From assembly GCA_022841245.1 (NCBI GenBank), contig JALHRW010000023.1, positions 1 through 39,111 on the forward strand: DNA of 39,111 nucleotides. The letters are read 5' to 3'. Positions 33,602 to 39,111 of this stretch are shown piece by piece; positions within the stretch are counted from its first letter, which is position 1; every line of letters begins with the position of its first letter. The position numbers and the translations under genes are program-made. The notes under the pieces were generated by a model, which had not been told where the DNA came from, searched no databases, and saw only the letters and a list, made by a program, of their open reading frames with translations. Source of the DNA: Planctomycetota bacterium (GTDB lineage Bacteria > Planctomycetota > UBA11346).

Positions 33602-34762
33602 CTACTTCCCAGCCGCCGGTGCAGGCGGCTCCGCTGCCACCGGGGCCAGCGTCTCCATGTCGGTGGCCTTGCCGGCGACCTTCATGCCCGGCATCATCAC
33701 CTTGGCGGTGTTGGTGACGACGATGCTCGCCGTCGCCTCCAGGCCGGTCACCTCGCGCAGGTTGCCATGGCGCGCCCCGACCTGAACCGGCTGGACCGCG
33801 GTGGTCCCGTCGGCGGCGACGCTCAGCACGTAGCGCGTGGCGAGTTCAGCCTGGATGGCCTGTTCGTGCACCAGCACGGCCGGACGTGGCGCCTCCAGCT
33901 GGAGGGCGATGCGGGCGAACGCCCCGGGCGGGGGCAGATCTTCCGCCTTGTCGAGCAGGGCGCGCAGCCGGATCGTGCCGCTGGTGGGATCGACATGGTT
34001 GTCGATGAAGACGATGCGCCCGCCGAACGGCCACTGCTCGCCTCCCGCATGTCCGACGCGGACCGGAACCGGGGTCTCGCCGCGCACCGAGGCGGCGAGA
34101 CGCGATGCATGCCGCAGGTACGTCGCCTCGTCGAGGTCGAAGGCGGCGTAGACCGGGGCCACGCTCATCAGCGTGGTGATGACGCTGGGCGGCATCGCAC
34201 CGCCGCCCTGGACCTGGCTTCCGACCGTGATCGAGATCAGGCCGAGGCGTCCGGCGATCGGCGCCAGCACCGTCGTCCATCCGAGTTCCAGCCGGGCGTT
34301 GGCCAGGTTGGCCTTGGCGGCCGCGAGCAGGGCCTCGTTGACCTCGACCGAGCGCAGCCGTTCGGAGAACTGCTCCTCGGCGATCAGGCCGGCGCCGCGC
34401 AGCTCCTGGTTGCGGTCGCGGGTCTCCTGCGCCTGCTTCAGCGCCGCAGCAGCCCCGGCGACGGCGGCCTCGCCGCGCTCGACCGCGATGCGGAACGGCA
34501 CCGGGTCGAGTTCGAAGAGCACGTCGCCGGCAGCGACCAGCCGACCGCTGCGCGCCTGGCACTTCAATACCGTGCCGGAGACGCGCGGCGAGACCTCGAC
34601 GATGTCGACCGGCTCGATCCGGCCGGTGAAGATGCGCTCGACCGCCAGTTCGCGGGTGATCGGCGAAGCCACCCCGACCTCCGGCGGCGGCATCTCGGGC
34701 ATCGGCGGCGGAGCACCGCAGGCGGCAAGGAACAGGACGGCGAGCATGGGCAGATGACGCAT
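33602..34762 (-). CDS. RND efflux membrane-fusion (periplasmic adaptor) lipoprotein
   Basis: The protein has 386 residues. The signal MRHLPMLAVLFLAAC ends at a lipobox with acylated Cys15. Domains follow the AcrA order: lipoyl halves around VEVSPRVSGTVLKC and LGWTTVLAPIAGRLG, an alpha-hairpin (about 110-170, rich in Ala/Glu/Arg), a beta-barrel (SAPVYAAFDLDEATYL, GRIVFIDNHVDPTSGTIRLRA) and a membrane-proximal domain. It links the inner-membrane pump to an outer-membrane channel. The ATG at 34762 is chosen since it gives the lipoprotein signal and lies 4 nt after the tetR stop. It is the middle gene of a tetR-adaptor-pump operon. Confidence 0.93.
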   Translation of the reverse strand: MRHLPMLAVLFLAACGAPPPMPEMPPPEVGVASPITRELAVERIFTGRIEPVDIVEVSPRVSGTVLKCQARSGRLVAAGDVLFELDPVPFRIAVERGEAAVAGAAAALKQAQETRDRNQELRGAGLIAEEQFSERLRSVEVNEALLAAAKANLANARLELGWTTVLAPIAGRLGLISITVGSQVQGGGAMPPSVITTLMSVAPVYAAFDLDEATYLRHASRLAASVRGETPVPVRVGHAGGEQWPFGGRIVFIDNHVDPTSGTIRLRALLDKAEDLPPPGAFARIALQLEAPRPAVLVHEQAIQAELATRYVLSVAADGTTAVQPVQVGARHGNLREVTGLEATASIVVTNTAKVMMPGMKVAGKATDMETLAPVAAEPPAPAAGK

Positions 34763-34766
34763 GGAC

Positions 34767-35393
34767 TCAGACCTCAGCGGCGATGCCGCGCAGGAAGATA
34801 TCGAGATGGGTTTCGAGGAAGGCGTGGCTGTCGACGGCTTCAGGTTCGTAGCGGCCGAGGCTATGGCGCCAGATCGCATGCATGATCAGCGAATCCAGCA
34901 CCAGGCGCGCTGCCAGCGCGGCGTCGACAACCCTGAACTCTCCAGCGGCGATGCCCTGGTTGATCAAGTCGGTCATCGCACAACGCGAACGATCGCAAAC
35001 CTGTTCGTGGAAGCCGCGCGCCAGTTCAGGGAAGTTGCCGACCTCCGACACGATCAGCTTGGGGATGCCGCCCACATGCGGGTCCTGCAGGCTGCCGTGG
35101 ATGAATCGCAGCAGTCCGACGATACGCTCGCGGGGCGAACCTGGCGCGTCCCGCAACGCCTCGGCCCGCTGCACCGTCGGCGTGACGTGCTCGAGGACAA
35201 CGGCAGTGAATAGAGCCTCCTTGGTCGGAAAATGCACCACGACCGTGCCCTTGGCGACCCCTGCCAGATGCGCGACGTCCTCCAGCCGAGTGGCGGCGAA
35301 TCCGCGTTCGATGAACAGCGAAAACGCAGCCGCGATCAACTCGTCGTGCCTGACCTGCTTGCTTGGTCTGGCGTTGACTGACTGGTCGGACAT
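34767..35393 (-). CDS. TetR-family repressor of the efflux operon
   Basis: The protein has 208 residues. The N-terminal helix-turn-helix is typical: RHDELIAAAFSLFIERGFAATRLEDVAHLAGVAKGTVVVHFPTKEALF (residues about 20-67). The C-terminal part is the ligand-binding helical domain (PKLIVSEVGNFPELARGFHE). It probably represses itself and the adaptor and pump genes, which follow at 4-nt spacing, and is released by pump substrates. The start is ambiguous: ATG 35393 or ATG 35429, 12 codons upstream; neither has a good Shine-Dalgarno. The first is preferred because the extra residues (MDFSHSLLYQQP) overlap the probable operator region. A perfect inverted repeat surrounds the start. Confidence 0.92.
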   Translation of the reverse strand: MSDQSVNARPSKQVRHDELIAAAFSLFIERGFAATRLEDVAHLAGVAKGTVVVHFPTKEALFTAVVLEHVTPTVQRAEALRDAPGSPRERIVGLLRFIHGSLQDPHVGGIPKLIVSEVGNFPELARGFHEQVCDRSRCAMTDLINQGIAAGEFRVVDAALAARLVLDSLIMHAIWRHSLGRYEPEAVDSHAFLETHLDIFLRGIAAEV

Positions 35394-35446
35394 GGGCTGC
35401 TGATATAGGAGCGAATGCGAAAAGTCCATAAATGACCAGTCAGTCA
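35375..35446 (-). promoter_or_regulatory. Paired 13-nt inverted repeats flanking the tetR start, probable operator
   Basis: TGACTGACTGGTC (35375-35387) recurs as its exact reverse complement at 35434-35446, 46 nt away. One copy lies in the first codons of tetR, the other 41 nt upstream of its start. Each copy contains a TGAC/GTC partial dyad typical of TetR-type sites, and two sites around the promoter fit autoregulation by a dimeric repressor. The region 35447-35609 is relatively AT-rich and holds no gene that I can support. Confidence 0.6.
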
Positions 35447-35609
35447 GCTGGCGGACGCCGTGTCCAATCGATAAATCCGATAGACAAGTATATGATGGGA
35501 TTGCTCTTAGGAAACACGCCCAACATGGTACATGTGCAAGAGAGCGAGTGCGGTCACCCGCACCAGCATGGTCGTCTATACCTGGTTCACCCACCACTGC
35601 GCTGAGCAG

Positions 35610-37502
35610 CTACAGCCGGAATTGCGTCACGATCGCCTTGAGTTGATCCGCCGCGTGCTGCAGCTCACGGGCGGCGCCCTGCGTCTCCCCCGCCCCGCTC
35701 GAGGCCTCGGCAGCGGCACCGGCTACGCTGCCGGCAGCGATGGCGATGCGCCCGCCGCCTTCAGCCGCCTTGGTCGCACTGCCAGCGATCTCGCGGGTGG
35801 TGGCCGACTGTTGCTCGACCGCGGCCGCAACCTGGCGCTGAGCATCGGCAATCCGGGTGATTTGGGACGAGATGCGCACGATCGCCGCGCCGGTGGCGGT
35901 GGCATCGCCCTGGATGCCTTGCACCTTGGCTGTGATCTCAGCGGTAGCCTTGGCCGTCTGACGGGCCAATTCCTTCACCTCCCCGGCGACCACGGCGAAA
36001 CCGCGGCCGGCGTCGCCGGCGCGAGCAGCTTCGATGGTGGCATTCAGCGCCAGCAGATTGGTCTGTTCCGCGATCGAGGCGATCAGTTGCACCACCTCGC
36101 CGATCTCCCGTGAAGAGGCGGACAGCTTGGCAACGGTCTGATTGGCCTCGGCCGTTTCCCTGACCCCGGCCTCGGCCGCACTGGCGGCATCGCTCGCCGA
36201 GCGGGCCACCTCGGTAATGGAGGCTTCCATCTGCGTCGTCGCGGCAGCGACTGCGTTGATCGATGTCGACACCTCCTCGGCGACGCTGCGCACCGTTCCG
36301 GCCTCGTTGGCGGTGGTGCCGGCACTGGCCGACATGCGATCGGCCAATTGCGACAATCGTGCCGCATCGGTCCCGACCACGCCGGCCTGGACGGCGACCT
36401 TGCCGATGCGTTCGCTGAGCATGCCGGCCATGCCGTTCAGCGTCTCGGCCAGGCGTCCGGTCTCGTCACGCCAGGCGATGTCAGCCCGGCGCGTAAAGTC
36501 GCCCTTGGCGATGGACTCAGCCACGGTCATGGCCTGTCCCAAGGGTTTCAGGATGGCCCGCACCAGCAGGCGCGAGATGCCGAAAAGCACGATCGGGGCG
36601 AAGATGATGATCGCGCCGACCGCCCAGCCGACCGTGCGCTTGGTCTGGTCGATGGAGGCAGCGGCCACAGCGCGCGATCCGTCCACCGCCTCCTGCAGAC
36701 GCGCCGCCAAGTCGTCGAGCTGCCGCTGGGCGGCGATGAAGTCTGCGTGCCTGGCGCGGGCCAAAGCAGGCAGCTCAGCGCAGGCGCTGATGCCCGCGAC
36801 CACCGTCTCCGCATTGGCCTTCCACAGCGGCGCCGTCAACGTGGTCGAGGCGAAGGTGATGATGCAGTTGCGCGCCGATGTACCCTCCCTCCCCAGCACG
36901 CGGTCGAATTCCGCGAGATGCGCCTCGTCGCCGGTAAGCTGGAAACGTTTGAAACTCGTCCCCATCCGCAGCGTGACGGTGGTGCCATCACGCAGCGAAG
37001 CGAGCAGGTTGAACTCGTCGGGAAGGAGATCTCCGCCCTCCATCTGCAGGCTGCTTTGGCGTTTTCCCAGATTGATGGCCATCACATCGACCAAGCGCAG
37101 GATCTCGGTGATGGCCGCATCCATGCGGCCATGAATGAGACTCTCCTCCTTGTGCGCGGCGACCAGCGCGACGAAACCGCCGCGGTAGGCCTGCAGACTG
37201 TCGGCAATGCCCGACGATGCCTCAGTGCCCTCCCGGGCGAGAATGGATGACAGCTGAACGCAGGCGGCATCGCACTCGTCGGCGCGCTCCTTGGCGAAAT
37301 ATTGGCACCAGGCCCGTTCAGCCAGGCGCACGGCGGCGAAGGCCTCGGAGGCATCGCGGGCGGCATCGGCCGCCCGCGTGGCCGCAGCCAGGCGCAACCA
37401 GCCCCAGCCTCCGGCGGCTACGGTCGCCATCAGCACGACCATGCCCAGCAGCGCCAAGCCGGTCAGCTTGGTGCCGAGCGAGAGGTCGGTGAAACGCACC
37501 AC
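35610..37502 (-). CDS. Methyl-accepting chemotaxis protein
   Basis: The protein has 630 residues. It has a membrane helix at 13-32, a periplasmic domain of about 255 residues (mostly helical, with Cys66, 77, 81, 213 and 241), a second membrane helix at 291-312 and a HAMP domain at about 313-366. The cytoplasmic signalling coiled coil carries the conserved hairpin tip [20 protein letters not shown]. The C-terminal region lacks a visible CheR-binding pentapeptide. It senses external or envelope signals and controls CheA. The start is GTG 37502 (or GTG 37499, the next codon), with AGGGG upstream. It lies 9 nt after a secreted Cache-domain gene, so the two are probably one operon and may work together. 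Confidence 0.93.
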   Translation of the reverse strand: MVRFTDLSLGTKLTGLALLGMVVLMATVAAGGWGWLRLAAATRAADAARDASEAFAAVRLAERAWCQYFAKERADECDAACVQLSSILAREGTEASSGIADSLQAYRGGFVALVAAHKEESLIHGRMDAAITEILRLVDVMAINLGKRQSSLQMEGGDLLPDEFNLLASLRDGTTVTLRMGTSFKRFQLTGDEAHLAEFDRVLGREGTSARNCIITFASTTLTAPLWKANAETVVAGISACAELPALARARHADFIAAQRQLDDLAARLQEAVDGSRAVAAASIDQTKRTVGWAVGAIIIFAPIVLFGISRLLVRAILKPLGQAMTVAESIAKGDFTRRADIAWRDETGRLAETLNGMAGMLSERIGKVAVQAGVVGTDAARLSQLADRMSASAGTTANEAGTVRSVAEEVSTSINAVAAATTQMEASITEVARSASDAASAAEAGVRETAEANQTVAKLSASSREIGEVVQLIASIAEQTNLLALNATIEAARAGDAGRGFAVVAGEVKELARQTAKATAEITAKVQGIQGDATATGAAIVRISSQITRIADAQRQVAAAVEQQSATTREIAGSATKAAEGGGRIAIAAGSVAGAAAEASSGAGETQGAARELQHAADQLKAIVTQFRL

Positions 37503-37511
37503 CGGTAGCCC

Positions 37512-38069
37512 CTATTTGGCCCCAGAAGCCTTGATCTGATCCAAAGTCAGGTCGTAGACCCCGCATCCGACGATGAACACCTCATCGCCGTGCTTGGCCT
37601 CCATGACGTAGCTGACCTTCAGGGTCGGCTCCTTCGCTCCAGGCTTTGGCCACAGGTAGTCGACCCAACCGCCGCCTTCAGCTGCGATCTTGTTCATATC
37701 GACGAAGAAGGCCTTGCCGTTGGCATCCTTCAAGCCCAGCAGCGGCTTGGTCTCCATCTTCGGCTTCACCGGGTGCATCTGCATCACCCCGTCCTTGTCG
37801 TGGATCCAGATGTAGGTGCCGGCGAAGATGAACGGGCTGTCCTTGCCACGGAACTTGACGAACCCTGCCTTGCCTTCCTTGGCCACCAGGGCGGCCCCCT
37901 CCTTGACCTTGTCGATGATCTGCTGCGGAGTCGGCTTGTCCTTCTCGGTGGCGACGCACCTGGCCTCGCTTTCCGCGGCGAGAGCCATGACTTCCGGCGC
38001 CGGGTCGGCCGCCGCCAGGGACACCGCAAGGCTGACGAGGATGGCAAGAGGAAGGCTGGACGGGCGCAT
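37512..38069 (-). CDS. Secreted single-Cache-domain protein
   Basis: The protein has 185 residues. A signal peptide (MRPSSLPLAILVSLAVSLAAA) leads into one Cache domain of the sCache_2 type: TYIWIHDKDGVMQMHPVKPK, LLGLKDANGKAFFVDMNKIA, GGWVDYLWPKPG, then VSYV and FIVGCGVYD. Such domains bind small ligands such as organic acids in the periplasm and are usually fused to a chemoreceptor or kinase. Here the domain stands alone as a free periplasmic protein, 9 nt before the chemotaxis receptor gene. It probably delivers ligand information to that receptor. GGGAG supports the ATG at 38069. A promoter-like sequence lies 45 nt upstream. Confidence 0.9.
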   Translation of the reverse strand: MRPSSLPLAILVSLAVSLAAADPAPEVMALAAESEARCVATEKDKPTPQQIIDKVKEGAALVAKEGKAGFVKFRGKDSPFIFAGTYIWIHDKDGVMQMHPVKPKMETKPLLGLKDANGKAFFVDMNKIAAEGGGWVDYLWPKPGAKEPTLKVSYVMEAKHGDEVFIVGCGVYDLTLDQIKASGAK

Positions 38070-38114
38070 GCGGTTCTCCCGGTAGACGTTGGCAGAGGTC
38101 AGGACACTCGGTGC

Positions 38115-38143
38115 AGCATAGCGCAGCGGTCCCCCCATGCCAA
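38115..38143 (-). promoter_or_regulatory. Sigma-70-like promoter of the Cache/MCP operon
   Basis: On the minus strand TTGGCA (-35, 38138-38143) and TATGCT (-10, 38115-38120) are separated by 17 nt. They match 5 of 6 and 4 of 6 consensus bases. Transcription would begin about 40 nt before the Cache gene start. Confidence 0.5.
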
Positions 38144-38220
38144 GAGGGCGTTAGTCCGTCGTGGAGGAGCCTGCGACATCCTCCGCTGGACCATGGCGGC
38201 GGATCGCTTTGCTACCGCCC

Positions 38221-38574
38221 ATGCCCTTCACCCCCCGCTGCCTCGATTCCATCCGCGCCGAAGCTGCCGAATTCGCCAACGAGCGCGACTGGGAGCAGTT
38301 CCACAGCCCGCGCAACCTGCTGCTGGCGGTGGTCAGCGAGGTTGGCGAACTGGCCGAGGTGGTGCGCTGGAGCGGCGACCGCGAACCGGCGATCACCGAC
38401 GCCAACCGCCAGGACTGGGAGGATGAACTGGCCGACGTGTTCATCCTGCTGGTGCGCCTGGCCGACCGCAGCGGCGTCGACCTGACGGCAGCCTTCGCCC
38501 GCAAACTGCAGAAGGCGCGCGAAAAGTATCCGATCGACCAGTTCAAGGGCTCGGCGCGCAAAGCCGGGCGCTGA
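38221..38574 (+). CDS. MazG-like nucleotide pyrophosphohydrolase (dCTPase/RS21-C6 type)
   Basis: The protein has 117 residues, the normal length for the DCTPP1 family, which hydrolyses dCTP and modified dCTP to the monophosphate. The N-terminal block FANERDWEQFHSPRNLLLAV is the family signature. The metal-binding residues are Glu40-x-x-Glu43 (VVSEVGELAEVVRW) and Glu69-x-x-Asp72 (WEDELADVFILL). The C-terminal KLQKAREKYPIDQFKG is also conserved. The protein cleans the nucleotide pool. ATG 38221 is chosen because the signature follows closely and the added residues of the longer frame (from 38161) are not family-like. It is divergent from the Cache/MCP operon. Confidence 0.9.
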   Translation: MPFTPRCLDSIRAEAAEFANERDWEQFHSPRNLLLAVVSEVGELAEVVRWSGDREPAITDANRQDWEDELADVFILLVRLADRSGVDLTAAFARKLQKAREKYPIDQFKGSARKAGR

Positions 38575-38592
38575 GCCGAGGCGAGCCGGCCC

Positions 38593-38742
38593 TCAAGCTC
38601 CCAGCGCCAGACCAACCGGCCGATGAGCAGCCTCCTGATGGCCAAGCGTGCTGCCGCGCCGCTCACTGCTGACATGGATGGTCGGATGGGCCTCGCCAGC
38701 AACCACGAGGGCAGCAAGCAGGAGGACCGTCACCAGACGCAT
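38593..38742 (-). CDS. Possible very small secreted protein
   Basis: A 49-residue frame on the minus strand starts with a convincing signal-peptide-like stretch (MRLVTVLLLAALVVAGEAHP) and continues with 29 hydrophilic residues (TIHVSSERRGS and so on) to a stop 19 nt from the MazG-like gene end. No Shine-Dalgarno is obvious. It is listed because the region between 38575 and 38790 has no other gene and the hydrophobic pattern is not random. No function can be given. Confidence 0.35.
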   Translation of the reverse strand: MRLVTVLLLAALVVAGEAHPTIHVSSERRGSTLGHQEAAHRPVGLALGA

Positions 38743-38790
38743 AGACGGATGAACGCCCAGAAATGGGGGCGGTTCAGCGGAACGACGCCC

Positions 38791-38940
38791 TCAGTCGAGG
38801 ATCGGACGGCATTCTTCTACGGGAGGCGGTTCGCCATTGGCCTGGCGTTCGGCTTTGCGCTTCTTCTTCTCCTCAGCCCAGCGTTTCTTATCCATTTCAC
38901 GCTGACGTTTGGCGAAGGTCGCAGGGGTGCGTTGAGCCAT
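38791..38940 (-). CDS. Small highly charged protein of unknown function
   Basis: The protein has 49 residues: MAQRTPATFAKRQREMDKKR, then WAEEKKKRKAERQANGEPPP, ending VEECRPILD. The Lys/Arg/Glu-rich helix after a TxxTFAKRQRE-type start resembles a widespread family of short bacterial proteins of unknown function (pattern recalled from similar small proteins, not checked). A good Shine-Dalgarno (GGAG, 9 nt before ATG 38940) supports expression. It probably belongs with the glycine-rich protein gene upstream on the same strand, 123 nt away, separated by a palindrome. Confidence 0.65.
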   Translation of the reverse strand: MAQRTPATFAKRQREMDKKRWAEEKKKRKAERQANGEPPPVEECRPILD

Positions 38941-39017
38941 AAACTACTTCTCCGGGACTGACGGCCGGGCCCGAGCGAAAAGTGCTTGGGAGGAGACCGG
39001 TCGGGTTGGGTGTGGCC

Positions 39018-39043
39018 CCGCGGCCGGCACGTGCCGGCCGCGG
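39018..39043 (-). terminator. Perfect 26-nt palindrome after the glycine-rich protein gene
   Basis: The arms 39018-39030 and 39031-39043 are exact reverse complements without a loop, extended by a further 4-bp GTGG/CCAC pairing after a 2-nt mismatch. It lies 20 nt after the stop of the glycine-rich protein on the minus strand. There is no T-tract, so it may be a terminator of the GC-rich hairpin type or a protein-binding site. Confidence 0.5.
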
Positions 39044-39063
39044 TTCCACGGAACGGAAACGGT

Positions 39064-39111
39064 TCAGTTACGGCGGTAGCCGCCGCCGCCGCCGCCGCCG
39101 CCGCCGTATCC
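39064..39111 (-). CDS. Glycine-rich C-terminus, probably of an RNA-binding (RRM) protein, cut by the window edge
   Basis: Only the last 15 codons are visible: Gly-Tyr, nine glycines, then Tyr-Arg-Arg-Asn and TGA at 39064-39066. Such a Gly-rich tail with Tyr and Arg is characteristic of short bacterial RRM proteins related to cold-response RNA chaperones, which are common in planctomycetes and cyanobacteria. The body of the gene lies outside the window, so the domain cannot be confirmed. Confidence 0.5.
   Translation of the reverse strand, partial: GYGGGGGGGGGYRRN

Noticed and set aside
35447-35609. Possible short gene between tetR and the chemotaxis receptor
   Set aside because: The only ATG-led plus-strand frames are very short, without hydrophobic or domain pattern or ribosome binding site. 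The region is more AT-rich and looks regulatory.
1-39111. CRISPR arrays, tRNA or rRNA genes, insertion sequences, phage genes
   Set aside because: I saw no regularly spaced repeats, no cloverleaf or rRNA-like stretch, and no transposase or integrase motifs in any frame.

Overview
This 39 kb window is very GC-rich (by eye about 70%) and densely coded on both strands. It looks like the chromosome of a Gram-negative member of the PVC superphylum, most likely a planctomycete. That placement is inference from gene content: a Hanks-type kinase with a DWGLAK motif fused to a sulfatase-modifying-factor-like domain, multiple uroporphyrinogen-decarboxylase-like and phytanoyl-CoA-dioxygenase-like genes with AraC regulators, PcnB, a MetX-MetW fusion and a glycine-rich protein tail. 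I see no tRNA, rRNA, CRISPR array, insertion sequence or phage gene.

Left part (1-5430): five tightly overlapping plus-strand genes (partial secreted protein, membrane protein, secreted protein, lipoprotein with a beta-propeller-like motif, TlpA-like thioredoxin), then a Bcp peroxiredoxin, then a divergent transketolase-like protein that appears to have lost its cofactor motif. Housekeeping block (5429-14323): a MetX-MetW fusion; a minus-strand operon of GT9 glycosyltransferase, membrane-anchored phospholipase-D-like protein and apt; a plus-strand run of HTH-receiver regulator, polyprenyl synthase, pcnB and truA; an SGNH hydrolase; and a small membrane protein. A zinc-ribbon protein and an Fsr-type fosmidomycin exporter follow on the minus strand.

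Middle part (15955-26734): an accessory, apparently catabolic island. It holds two URO-D-like proteins, two Fe(II)/2-oxoglutarate-type PhyH proteins, a GH38 alpha-mannosidase, a YghZ-type aldo-keto reductase and three AraC regulators, arranged as divergent regulator/enzyme pairs. A reasonable but unproven reading is breakdown of a modified (possibly methylated) glycan or small molecule, with each regulator controlling its divergent neighbour.

Right part (26735-39111): a fragment of a second RND pump gene, a large kinase/TPR/FGE-like protein, and a tetR-MFP-RND efflux operon; the kinase is bracketed by the intact pump gene and the fragment. After these come a secreted Cache protein plus methyl-accepting chemotaxis protein operon, a MazG/dCTPase-like gene, two very small minus-strand genes and the glycine-rich C-terminus of a protein cut by the window edge. 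Points that stand out are the PhyH/URO-D/AraC island, the RND fragment with 58/60 identity to the intact gene, the transketolase-like pseudoenzyme, and the kinase carrying an FGE-like domain without the catalytic cysteines.
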